8,281 nt of DNA, from contig WQTL01000433.1 in the NCBI GenBank assembly GCA_009786275.1, positions 1 through 8,281 on the forward strand. The letters run 5' to 3'. Shown in pieces: positions 1-6,841 of this stretch. Under the pieces are notes generated by a model. That model was not told the DNA's origin, ran no database searches, and saw only the letters and a list, made by a program, of their open reading frames with translations. This DNA comes from Bacillota bacterium (GTDB lineage Bacteria > Bacillota > Clostridia > Oscillospirales > Acutalibacteraceae). A program made the position numbers and the translations under genes. Each line of letters opens with the position of its first letter. Position 1 is the first letter of the stretch.

Positions 1-15
1 CGGCCCGAAGGGCCG
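1..15. terminator. Hairpin downstream of potC (possible terminator or spacer hairpin)
   Basis: CGGCCC (1-6) pairs with GGGCCG (10-15) around GAA. In the transcript it comes 14 nt after the potC stop. Any T-run would lie outside the window, so termination cannot be judged. It may instead lie between potC and a following potD. Confidence 0.3.
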
Positions 16-29
16 GGGGGGAGCGTGAA

Positions 30-845
30 TCAAACCTTCTTCTTCTGCCTCTTTTCGTTGTGCGCCTGGACGGCGTTGCTGATCAGCAGGAGCACGAAAA
101 TCGCCAGGAATACCAGGCTGGAAAGGGCGTACATGTCGGGCTTTACACGTTTTTTCGTCATCGAATAAATATATAGCGGCAGGGTCTGGAAGCCGGGGCC
201 GTTGGTGAAGTTGCTCACCACGAAGTCGTCCAGGGAGATGGTGAAGGCCATGAGGAAGGCAGAGAACACCCCTGTCGAAATCGCGGGCAGCACCACCATG
301 AAGAAGGCCCGCAGGGGCGTCGCGCCCAGGTCCTGCGCGGCCTCGGCCAAGTGCGGGTCCGTCTGGCGCAGCTTCGGCAGCACGGAGAGGATCACGTAGG
401 GCAGGCAGAAGGTCACGTGGGCGACGAGCAGCGAGCCGAAGCCCAGGGGGTCCGCGATGCGCAGCAGGCGCGCGCCGAATACGAACAGCAGCATCATCGA
501 GATGCCCGTGACGATCTCGGGGTTCATCAGGGGCACGTTGGTGATGTTCAGCAGCAGGGCCTGCGCCCACTTGCGGCGCGTGCGGTCGATCCCCAGGGCC
601 GCGGCGGTGCCGAGAATCACGGAGATGACAGCCGCCAGCAGCGCGAGGATCAGCGTGTTGGCCAGGGCCGCGCGGGCGGCGGGGTTGTCGGCGATCTCTT
701 GATACCAGTAGAGGCTGAAGCCCCGGAACTGCGCGATGGAGTTGGAGGAATTGAAGGAGAACAGCACCATCACCAGCAGGGGGGCGTAGAGGAAGAAGAG
801 GATCAGGCCGGCGTAGAATTTGGAAAAGAAGCCCGTCTTACGCAA
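30..845 (-). CDS. potC: Spermidine/putrescine ABC transporter permease PotC
   Basis: One of the two inner-membrane permease subunits of a polyamine importer, expected to pair with PotB and be energised by PotA. The 271-residue product has about six hydrophobic segments (roughly 8-30, 60-84, 98-124, 138-156, 186-206, 240-258). It carries the permease EAA loop that contacts the ATPase, EAAQDLGATPLRAFFMVVLP at about 168-187. The FTISLDDFVVSNF segment (about 201-213) is typical of PotC/YdcV-type permeases. The start is TTG at 845. An AGGAGG at 855-860 lies 9 nt upstream, inside the last codons of potB, and no in-frame ATG fits that SD. The first codons overlap the potB stop by 8 bp, so translation is probably coupled. 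The tail is lysine-rich (QKKKV). Which polyamine is carried cannot be told from sequence. potD is not in the window and would be expected beyond position 1. Confidence 0.93.
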   Translation of the reverse strand: MRKTGFFSKFYAGLILFFLYAPLLVMVLFSFNSSNSIAQFRGFSLYWYQEIADNPAARAALANTLILALLAAVISVILGTAAALGIDRTRRKWAQALLLNITNVPLMNPEIVTGISMMLLFVFGARLLRIADPLGFGSLLVAHVTFCLPYVILSVLPKLRQTDPHLAEAAQDLGATPLRAFFMVVLPAISTGVFSAFLMAFTISLDDFVVSNFTNGPGFQTLPLYIYSMTKKRVKPDMYALSSLVFLAIFVLLLISNAVQAHNEKRQKKKV

Positions 846-1695
846 TGAAGGCGCCCTCCTCCCTGTCGGAAAAGCGCTTGAGGACCATCATGCAGATTAA
901 AATGATCGCCATGAGGATCAGTGAAAGCGCCGCGCCCAGGTTGTAGTTGTAGGCCCCCAGGAATTGCAGCTCGATCAGGTCGCCGATGAGGGAGCCCTTG
1001 CCGCCCAGCTTCTGGCTGATGTAGAAGGTGCTCACCGAGGGGACGAAGACCATCGTCACGCCGCTGACCACCCCGGGGAGGCTCAAGGGGACGGTGATTT
1101 TCCGCAACACGTTGAGCTTGCTCGCGCCCAGGTCCTGCGCGGCCTCCACCAGGGAGGTATCCATGCGGGCCATGACGGTGTAGATGGGCAGGATCATGAA
1201 GGGCAGGTAGTTGTATACCATGCCGAGGATCACCGCGCCGGGGGTGTTGAGCAGCTTTAGGCTCGGCAGGCGCAGGGCCTCAAGAAGCGTATTGACCAGC
1301 CCGTGGGTCTCGAGGATCGTGCGCCAGGAGTAGGTGCAGATCAAAAAATTCATCCACATGGGCACCATGATGAGCATCATCAGCATGCGCTGCGTGCTCG
1401 CCTTCGTGTGGGCCATGAAGTGCGCCAGGGGGAAGGCCAGCACGAGGCAGATCGCCGTGGCGTAGAGGGCGTAACGCATGGAATCGCTGAATACACGCGA
1501 GAGCATGCGGCGGGACTCCTGCGTGGCGAACAGGCCCCGGAATACCGACAGGCTGAAGTGCCCCGCGGCGTCCGTGAAGGCGTAGAGCGCCACCAGGGCC
1601 AGGGGGGCCAGGATGAAGAGCAGGCTCCAAAGGAGGTAGGGCGCGTTGAGGGCGACGCCGGCGTTGGAGTGCTTGCGAGGGGGGGTGTGCGCCAT
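838..1695 (-). CDS. potB: Spermidine/putrescine ABC transporter permease PotB
   Basis: Partner permease of PotC in the polyamine importer. I chose the ATG at 1695 (MAHTPPRKH, 285 residues) because AAAGGAGGT sits about 5 nt upstream. The longer reading from 1746 adds 17 residues that are unlike the family and would run through the SD. The protein has about six membrane segments (near 18-40, 72-94, 104-126, 152-174, 204-222, 255-273). Its EAA loop, EAAQDLGASKLNVLRKITVP, spans about 184-203. The motif VPMWMNFLICTYSW (about 111-124) is typical of PotB-type permeases. The stop lies within the start region of potC. Upstream, 252 bp separate potB from potA, which is long for this operon type, and the gap is filled by hairpin repeats. 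A small inverted repeat (1721-1739) also lies just upstream of the SD. Confidence 0.93.
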   Translation of the reverse strand: MAHTPPRKHSNAGVALNAPYLLWSLLFILAPLALVALYAFTDAAGHFSLSVFRGLFATQESRRMLSRVFSDSMRYALYATAICLVLAFPLAHFMAHTKASTQRMLMMLIMVPMWMNFLICTYSWRTILETHGLVNTLLEALRLPSLKLLNTPGAVILGMVYNYLPFMILPIYTVMARMDTSLVEAAQDLGASKLNVLRKITVPLSLPGVVSGVTMVFVPSVSTFYISQKLGGKGSLIGDLIELQFLGAYNYNLGAALSLILMAIILICMMVLKRFSDREEGAFIA

Positions 1696-1720
1696 GGGGG
1701 TACCTCCTTTCGGATTTTTG

Positions 1721-1739
1721 GGACGGCAATTTACCGTCC
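1721..1739. repeat. Small inverted repeat upstream of the potB SD
   Basis: GGACGG (1721-1726) pairs with CCGTCC (1734-1739) around a 7-nt AT-rich loop. It lies about 10 nt upstream of the potB SD in the transcript. It has no following T-run, so it does not look like an intrinsic terminator. It could modulate potB translation, or be a chance hairpin or a remnant of the neighbouring repeat. Confidence 0.4.
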
Positions 1740-1765
1740 GAAGCAAATAAGCATATTGTTTTTAT

Positions 1766-1879
1766 GCGGGCGGCTGTGGGCAGCCGCCCCTACAGCGGGG
1801 AGAGGCCGCACGAGGGGACGTCGCTCCGCGATGCCTTCCTCAGTCGCCCGAGGCGACAGCTCCTCCCACGCGGAGGAGC
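1766..1879. repeat. Multi-hairpin dispersed repeat, copy 1
   Basis: GC-rich element with three perfect hairpins. H1 is a 9-bp stem, GGGCGGCTG/CAGCCGCCC, at 1768-1789. H2 is GTCGCC-CGA-GGCGAC at 1843-1857. H3 is an 8-bp stem, GCTCCTCC/GGAGGAGC, at 1859-1879. The first 48 bases (from 1765) are identical to those of copy 2 (from 5471). The similarity continues, with small indels, through H3 and loosely to about 1910. H2 and H3 differ between the copies by compensatory changes that keep the pairing, which suggests that the fold matters. It fills the potA-potB gap. I see no open reading frame of its own and no terminal repeats that would define a transposon. It may be a REP/MITE-like extragenic palindrome that shapes operon mRNA decay or partial termination. 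Confidence 0.85.
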
Positions 1880-1916
1880 CTTGGGGATTAGGCGGAAGAC
1901 GGGTGGGCGTTAACAG

Positions 1917-1946
1917 GCGGGCGGCAAGAATGCCGCCCCTACAGCG
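1917..1946. repeat. Third copy of the H1 hairpin, abutting the potA stop codon
   Basis: GGGCGGCA (1919-1926) pairs with TGCCGCCC (1931-1938) around AGAA, followed by CTACAGCG. This matches the H1 unit of the two larger repeats on both sides of its loop, while the inner pairs differ in a compensated way. It begins one base past the potA TAA in the transcript. It may protect the potA 3' end or attenuate readthrough into potB. There is no T-run. Confidence 0.8.
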
Positions 1947-1947
1947 A

Positions 1948-3075
<1,128 letters not shown>

Positions 3076-3096
3076 TTATCTACCCCCCATGCCCAT
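3076..3096 (-). other. Possible leader mini-ORF directly before potA
   Basis: ATG GGC ATG GGG GGT AGA TAA encodes MGMGGR. It is in frame with potA, and its TAA touches the potA TTG start. It lies within the predicted short 5' leader, with its ATG only a few bases after the expected transcription start. It has no SD of its own, so its translation is doubtful. If used, it could couple or restrain potA initiation. Confidence 0.25.
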
Positions 3097-3108
3097 GATG
3101 TATTTTGC

Positions 3109-3137
3109 ATTATATCTCAGCTGGAACAAAAAGTCAA
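3109..3137 (-). promoter_or_regulatory. Sigma-A-type promoter of the potABC operon
   Basis: On the minus strand, TTGACT (3132-3137) is separated by exactly 17 bp from TATAAT (3109-3114). That is one mismatch from the full consensus. Transcription would start near 3102, giving a leader of about 27 nt before potA. The -35 box overlaps the mrnC stop codon (3134-3136), so the promoter is embedded at the end of the upstream gene. No operator is obvious. Confidence 0.85.
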
Positions 3138-3550
3138 GGAAATTCATTGAAGCCCATCTCAAACAGCTCCCATGCCCGCTTGAACTCCCCTTGCAGCCAC
3201 AGCCAGCCGAAGAGGGTTTCCAGGGCGGTGGCGAGGGAGTACTCCCCCCGGGTGAAGCCGCGCGGCACGTGGCCGGGTTTGGCGTTGCGGCCCCGGCGGA
3301 AAATTTCGGCCTCCTCCTCATCCAGGAGGGGGAGGATTTTTTGCGCCAGCTCGGCCTGGGCCCGGGCATTTACAAGCTTCGCGCTTTCTTTGTGCAGCTG
3401 GTGCTGGGGCCGGGCGGGCTGCTCCAGCAGGGACTCACGCACGAGGAGGTCGAACACGGTATCGCCCAGGAAGGCAAGGGCGAGAGGGGGGAGGGAGGTG
3501 GGGTTCATGATTTTGTTTGTGCGGAGACGCACTGCCGTGCGTCTCTGCAT
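3134..3550 (-). CDS. mrnC: Mini-ribonuclease III (Mini-III)
   Basis: Mini-III is a compact RNase III relative without the dsRNA-binding domain. In Bacillus it matures the 3' and 5' ends of 23S rRNA. The core matches the family: LALAFLGDTVFDLLVR with catalytic Asp30, the RRGRNAK segment (85-91), and LETLFGWLWLQ with catalytic Glu111. The length of 138 aa is close to the usual 125-145. The start is ambiguous. ATG at 3550 has GGAGG (3556-3560) 5 nt upstream, but its first 14 residues (MQRRTAVRLRTNKI) are largely encoded by a palindromic repeat. ATG at 3508 (MNPTSLPPLALAF) looks like the normal family start but has no SD. I report the SD-supported start. The gene lies 22 bp after obg, so the two are probably co-transcribed. 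It is often found next to cysS elsewhere, so the obg neighbourhood is less usual. Confidence 0.9.
   Translation of the reverse strand: MQRRTAVRLRTNKIMNPTSLPPLALAFLGDTVFDLLVRESLLEQPARPQHQLHKESAKLVNARAQAELAQKILPLLDEEEAEIFRRGRNAKPGHVPRGFTRGEYSLATALETLFGWLWLQGEFKRAWELFEMGFNEFP
3521..3548. repeat. 28-nt palindrome at the mrnC start
   Basis: GAGACGCAC (3524-3532) and GTGCGTCTC (3537-3545) pair perfectly around TGCC. The stem extends outward through one G-T pair and two G-C pairs to 3521/3548. It sits between the mrnC SD (3556-3560) and the likely ancestral ATG (3506-3508), and touches the ATG at 3548-3550. GAGACGCAC-type palindromes are, as I recall, dispersed repeats in several bacterial groups. 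I could not check this here, and there is only one copy in the window. Confidence 0.75.
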
Positions 3551-3572
3551 GTTTTCCTCCGCGGGATGTATT

Positions 3573-4850
3573 TTATCTCACATATTCAAACTCGAAATCG
3601 TAGATCGAGACCGTGTCGCCCTCCTGAACGCCCGCGTTTTCCAGGGCGGCGATAACGCCGCTTTTTTGCAGGGCCCGCTGGAAATATTGCAGGGACTCGT
3701 AGTCGTCCATGTTGCAGGCGCGCAGCACGCGCAGGAGCCACGGGGCCTCCACGAAGAAGATGCCGTCCTCCGCGCGCAGGGCGAAGCTTTCGCCCTCCTT
3801 GGGATCGTAATAATCCTCGGGCAGGGGTTCGGGCTCGTAGCGGCGGATGGGGGGGAGGCTCTGCAATTTATAAAAGACGGATTTCACAAGGGCGTCCGTG
3901 CCCTCGTGGATGGGGGCGCAGATCTCGAAGTATTCATAGCCCGCGCCGGTGAAATAATCGCGCAGGCGCTGTAATTGCTCGGGCGCGGCCAGGTCGATCT
4001 TGTTGGCGGCGACGATCTGGGGGCTTTCGGCCAGGCCGGGCATGTAGGAGGCCAATTCGCGGTTCAGCAGGGCGAAATCCTCCAGGGGGTCGCGGCCCTC
4101 GCTGCCGGCGGCGTCCAGGACGTGCACGAGCATGCGGCAGCGCTCCACGTGGCGCAGGAAGGCGTGGCCCAGGCCCACGCCCTCGCTGGCGCCCTCAATC
4201 AGGCCGGGAATATCCGCCATGACGAAGCTGCTGCCGAGCCCTAAGGATACCACGCCCAGCACCGGCGTAATCGTCGTGAAATGGTAGTCCGCCACGATGG
4301 GCTTGGCCTGGCTCACCGCGGCGATGAGGGAGCTCTTGCCCACGTTGGGGAAGCCCAGCAGGCCCACGTCCGCCAGGAGCTTGAGCTCAAGGGTGACGCC
4401 GAGGGACTCGCCGGGGGCGCCGGGCTTGGCGAAGCGCGGGGCCTGGCGCGTGGGGGAGGCGAAATGGACGTTCCCCCAGCCGCCGCGCCCCCCCTGCGCG
4501 ACACGCACGGGCTCCCCGCCGGAGATATCGGCCAGGAGGCGGCCGGTTTCGGTGTCCTTCACCAAGGTACCCCGGGGGACAAGCACGGTGACGTCCTCCC
4601 CCTTTTTGCCGCTGCGCCGCCCGGTCTCGCCGTCGGCGCCCCGCCCGGCGGCGTATTTGCGCCGGTAGCGGAAATCGGCCAGGGTGGACAGCTTATCGTC
4701 GGCCTGTAAGTATACGCTGCCGCCGCGGCCGCCGTCGCCCCCGCTGGGGCCCCCGCTGGCCACGTATTTTTCCCGGTGGAAGGCCACGCAGCCATCCCCC
4801 CCCGCCCCGGCGGAGAGGTTTATGCGCGCGGTATCAATGAATGCCGGCAT
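3573..4850 (-). CDS. obg: GTPase Obg (CgtA), ribosome assembly and stress GTPase
   Basis: Essential GTPase that binds the 50S subunit late in assembly and links growth to (p)ppGpp and stress. The start is ATG at 4850 (MPAFIDTARINLSAGAGGDG, 425 residues), with AAAGGAGG 4 nt upstream. A reading from 4901 adds 17 unlikely residues and covers the SD. Domains: a glycine-rich OBG fold (1 to about 158); a G domain with G1 GFPNVGKSS (166-174), switch threonines in FTTITPVLG (191-199), G3 DIPG (213-216) and G4 NKID (283-286); and a C-terminal OCT domain (about 340-425) ending FEFEYVR. The G5 motif, usually SA, reads CA (311-312). It lies 13 bp after the CAP gene, with its SD almost touching that gene's stop, and 22 bp before mrnC. 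The OCT domain is typical of Firmicutes Obg. Confidence 0.97.
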   Translation of the reverse strand: MPAFIDTARINLSAGAGGDGCVAFHREKYVASGGPSGGDGGRGGSVYLQADDKLSTLADFRYRRKYAAGRGADGETGRRSGKKGEDVTVLVPRGTLVKDTETGRLLADISGGEPVRVAQGGRGGWGNVHFASPTRQAPRFAKPGAPGESLGVTLELKLLADVGLLGFPNVGKSSLIAAVSQAKPIVADYHFTTITPVLGVVSLGLGSSFVMADIPGLIEGASEGVGLGHAFLRHVERCRMLVHVLDAAGSEGRDPLEDFALLNRELASYMPGLAESPQIVAANKIDLAAPEQLQRLRDYFTGAGYEYFEICAPIHEGTDALVKSVFYKLQSLPPIRRYEPEPLPEDYYDPKEGESFALRAEDGIFFVEAPWLLRVLRACNMDDYESLQYFQRALQKSGVIAALENAGVQEGDTVSIYDFEFEYVR

Positions 4851-4863
4851 GGGGCCTCCTTTT

Positions 4864-5406
4864 CTAAAGCGAAAATCTGAAAAAGCCGAACATCCTGGCA
4901 AAGAACGCGGCGACGGCGTTCCACAGGCCGCCGTCGTTTTTCACGAACAGCTGCGACCAATAGAGCCTGCCGCCGCTTTCGTATACGGCCAGGCCGATTT
5001 TGTCGAAATCGTAGAGGATGTTTTTCTTATGCCCCGGGGAGGCCATCCAGTCGGCCACCACCTGCGCGGGCGTGGTCTGGCCGCCCGCCAGGTTCTCGCC
5101 GCAGGCCGTCCAGGGAATCAGGCGTTCGTCCAGCGCCGTGGAAAAATCCGTGCCGTCGGGGCGCTTGTGCTTCAGAGAGGAGTTCGCGGCGTACTCCTTG
5201 GCGCGCACCAGCGCGGCGGCGTTGAGGGACGCGCCGCCGGAGCGCAGCGCGGGCTTGCCGGCCTTGGCGCGCTCGGCGTTCACCAGGCGCAGCACCTCGG
5301 CGGTGAAGCCGGAGGTATTGACGGCGGCGCTGGCGGGCAGGGCATACGCGGTGCCCAGCAGGGCGAGGAAGGTGATGGCCAGGAAGATAGAAAGGATACG
5401 TTTGAT
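4864..5406 (-). CDS. Secreted CAP-domain (SCP/YkwD-like) protein, apparent ATC start
   Basis: Predicted exported protein of the CAP superfamily; bacterial YkwD-type members are extracellular and of uncertain biochemical role. With ATC at 5406 as codon 1 the product is 180 residues. A signal peptide (MKRILSIFLAITFLALLG if ATC is read as Met, then TAYALPASA) would be cleaved near residue 22 or 27. The CAP domain follows (about 36-158) with VLRLVNAERAKAGKPAL, His80, the GENLAGG motif (103-109) and MASPGHKKNIL with His126. A W/F-rich tail (LWNAVAAFFARMFGFFRFSL) ends it. No ATG, GTG or TTG occurs in frame between an upstream TAG and codon 38 (GTG, 5295), which would delete the signal peptide. AAAGGGGGG (5413-5421) lies 6 nt before the ATC, exactly where a start should be. 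Either ATC is used, or the start is mutated or misread. The gene directly precedes obg. Confidence 0.8.
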   Translation of the reverse strand: MKRILSIFLAITFLALLGTAYALPASAAVNTSGFTAEVLRLVNAERAKAGKPALRSGGASLNAAALVRAKEYAANSSLKHKRPDGTDFSTALDERLIPWTACGENLAGGQTTPAQVVADWMASPGHKKNILYDFDKIGLAVYESGGRLYWSQLFVKNDGGLWNAVAAFFARMFGFFRFSL

Positions 5407-5412
5407 GGGAAG

Positions 5413-5421
5413 CCCCCCTTT
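5413..5421 (-). promoter_or_regulatory. Shine-Dalgarno supporting the ATC start of the CAP gene
   Basis: AAAGGGGGG on the minus strand is followed by the 6-nt spacer CTTCCC and then ATC (5406-5404), Lys and Arg. The spacing and the following signal peptide mark the ATC as the initiation position, although it is not a standard start codon. Confidence 0.6.
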
Positions 5422-5471
5422 GCTGGACTATTTTTAAAGATGTGGTGTAATGATCTGTATTCATTGAAGCT

Positions 5472-5584
5472 GCGGGCGGCTGTGGGCAGCCGCCCCTACA
5501 GCGGGGAGAGGCCGCACGGGGACGCGTCGCTCCGCGATACATCCTCACCCGCCCGAGGCGGGAGCTCCTTCTACGAGAAGGAGC
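5472..5584. repeat. Multi-hairpin dispersed repeat, copy 2
   Basis: Second copy of the element seen between potA and potB, in the same orientation. The first 48 bases (5471-5518) are identical to copy 1. H1 has the same 9-bp stem at 5474-5495. H2 is CCCGCC-CGA-GGCGGG (5548-5562). H3 is GCTCCTTCT/AGAAGGAGC (5564-5584). Compared with copy 1, two H2 pairs and one H3 pair have changed on both sides so that pairing is kept. It occupies the 233-bp gap (5407-5639) between the intact CAP gene and the CAP-gene remnant. I see no gene and no clear promoter in the rest of that gap. Confidence 0.85.
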
Positions 5585-5639
5585 CTGGGGGATTGTGCGG
5601 AAGCTCGTGCGTAAACGCAATGCAGTGGTTCGCGTGCCG

Positions 5640-5822
5640 CTATTTCATCCAGATCCAGCCGAAGGCGAAGATACGCAGAAGCCATTGCAGCCAGGAGGGA
5701 AGGGTTTTCCACGCGGGCGGGGCGGACGCGCTGTCGCCGGCGCGGAGGAATATCTGCGACCAGTAGACGGTGCCGTTCTTCACATAGACGCCCACGCCCA
5801 GGATGTTCGCTTTGTGGCCGGA
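5640..5822 (-). pseudogene. 3' remnant of a second CAP-domain gene
   Basis: The frame ending in TAG at 5640-5642 encodes 60 residues starting SGHKANILGVGVYVKNG, then TVYWSQIF. This closely parallels the end of the intact CAP protein (SPGHKKNIL...GLAVYESGG, then RLYWSQLF). It also has a similar W/F-rich tail (SWLQWLLRIFAFGWIWMK). The 5' two thirds, including the signal peptide and the GENLA region, are missing. Upstream, the frame runs into the tsaD coding sequence in a different register. Relative to the intact paralogue it also lacks about six residues between NIL and the GVGVY strand (the YDFDKI part). It has no start codon or SD of its own. The simplest reading is that tandem CAP genes once lay between tsaD and obg, and that a deletion fused the remnant to tsaD. 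Confidence 0.8.
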
Positions 5823-6832
5823 TGCACGGATTCCATCCCCAGGCCGGGCAGGGCGTTGAGATCAAACCCGGCGGCATTGCCCGCGAGATATTCGTAATAG
5901 CCCTGGGCGCCCACCATGGCGGCGTTGTCGCCGCAATAGCGCAGGTCGGGGAGGTACAGATCCAGGCCCTGTTCCCGGCAGCGTTGGGAAATTTCGGCGC
6001 GCAGCACGCTGTTGGCGCACACGCCCCCGGCCAGGACGATCTTAGTATGCCCATATTCGCGAGCCGCGCGCAACGTGTTGGCGCAGAGATACTCTGCCAC
6101 GGCGCGCTGGAAGGAGGCGGCGAAATCTTCAATGCTGAATGCTGAATGCTGAATGCTTAATTGATTAAGTTGGGTCAGTGCGGCTGTTTTGAGGCCGGAG
6201 AAGCTGAAGTCGTAAGGGTTGCCGGAAAGCTTCGGTTTTGGAAATTTGAATGCCTTCGGGTCGCCGGATTGGCCGAGCTGATCCAGGTGCGGGCCGCCGG
6301 GGTAGGGCAGGCCGAGCATGCGGGCGGTCTTGTCCAGGGCCTCGCCGGCGGCGTCGTCGCGGGTGCGGCCGAGGACGCGGAAGGCGGTGTAGTCGGTGAC
6401 CTGCGCGATGTGCGTGTGCCCGCCGGAGACGACCAGCGCGAGGAAGGGCGGAACCAAATCCGGGTGGGTCAAGTAATTTGCCGCCACGTGGGAGCGCAGG
6501 TGGTGCACGGCGACGAGCGGCTTGCCCGCCGCGTAGGCCAGGCCCTTCGCGAAGTTGATCCCCACCAGCAGCGCGCCCACCAGGCCCGGCGCGTGGGTCA
6601 CGGCGACGGCGTCGATATCTTGCAGGGCGAGGTTTGCCTGTTGGAGCGCCTCCTCGGTGACGCCGGAGATGGCCTCCACGTGCATGCGCGAGGCGATCTC
6701 GGGCACCACGCCGCCGTAAAGCTTGTGGGCCTCCACCTGGCTGGCCACGACGCTGGACAGCGCGGCGCGGCCATCAATGACGACGGCGGCGGCTGTTTCG
6801 TCGCAGGAGGATTCCAGGGCGAGGATGGTCAT
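5780..6832 (-). CDS. tsaD: tRNA N6-adenosine threonylcarbamoyltransferase TsaD
   Basis: Catalytic subunit that, with TsaB and TsaE, transfers threonylcarbamoyl from TC-AMP to A37 of ANN-decoding tRNAs (t6A). I chose ATG at 6832 (MTILALESSCDETAAAVV, 350 residues). A TTG at 6844 would add MRKP. Visible motifs are metal-site histidines H111 and H115 in HHLRSH (many bacterial TsaD have HxEGH here), LVVSGGHTH (133-141), DFSFSGLKT (208-216), LAGGVCANS (267-275) and CGDNAAMVG with D302 (300-308). Oddities: no clear SD (only GAGAAAG) because a heptad repeat occupies the leader; residues about 224-235 in a variable loop are encoded by the same type of repeat; and the last 15 or so residues (SVHPATKRTSWAWASM) come from an out-of-frame CAP-gene remnant. 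The core appears complete, so it is probably functional. rimI next to tsaD is a common pairing. Confidence 0.95.
   Translation of the reverse strand: MTILALESSCDETAAAVVIDGRAALSSVVASQVEAHKLYGGVVPEIASRMHVEAISGVTEEALQQANLALQDIDAVAVTHAPGLVGALLVGINFAKGLAYAAGKPLVAVHHLRSHVAANYLTHPDLVPPFLALVVSGGHTHIAQVTDYTAFRVLGRTRDDAAGEALDKTARMLGLPYPGGPHLDQLGQSGDPKAFKFPKPKLSGNPYDFSFSGLKTAALTQLNQLSIQHSAFSIEDFAASFQRAVAEYLCANTLRAAREYGHTKIVLAGGVCANSVLRAEISQRCREQGLDLYLPDLRYCGDNAAMVGAQGYYEYLAGNAAGFDLNALPGLGMESVHPATKRTSWAWASM
6131..6162. repeat. Heptanucleotide repeat inside tsaD
   Basis: One AATGCT followed by three tandem GAATGCT units, then TAATT. In the tsaD frame it encodes part of QLSIQHSAFSIED (residues 224-236), in the variable loop after the SGLKT motif. 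Three 7-bp units equal 21 bp, so the frame is kept. Gain or loss of one unit would frameshift the gene. Confidence 0.9.
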
Positions 6833-6841
6833 GGGCTTTCT

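Noticed and set aside
1843..1879. H2/H3 hairpins as intrinsic terminators
   Set aside because: Neither orientation has a T-run after the stems, and on the pot side termination would cut off potB and potC. They are treated as repeat structure instead.
5027..5620. Alternative minus-strand frame as the true CAP gene after a frameshift
   Set aside because: The CAP signal peptide and domain are continuous in a single frame back to the ATC at 5406. The other frame gives only Arg/Pro-rich nonsense, so a frameshift is not needed.
4684..5766. Plus-strand open frame of 360 codons
   Set aside because: It is antisense to obg, the CAP gene and the repeat, is low-complexity and has no plausible SD. The minus-strand genes are well supported.
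5545..6132. Minus-strand 195-codon frame overlapping tsaD
   Set aside because: Most of it is an out-of-frame reading of tsaD. It does not use the frame that encodes the CAP remnant, and no family motif is visible.
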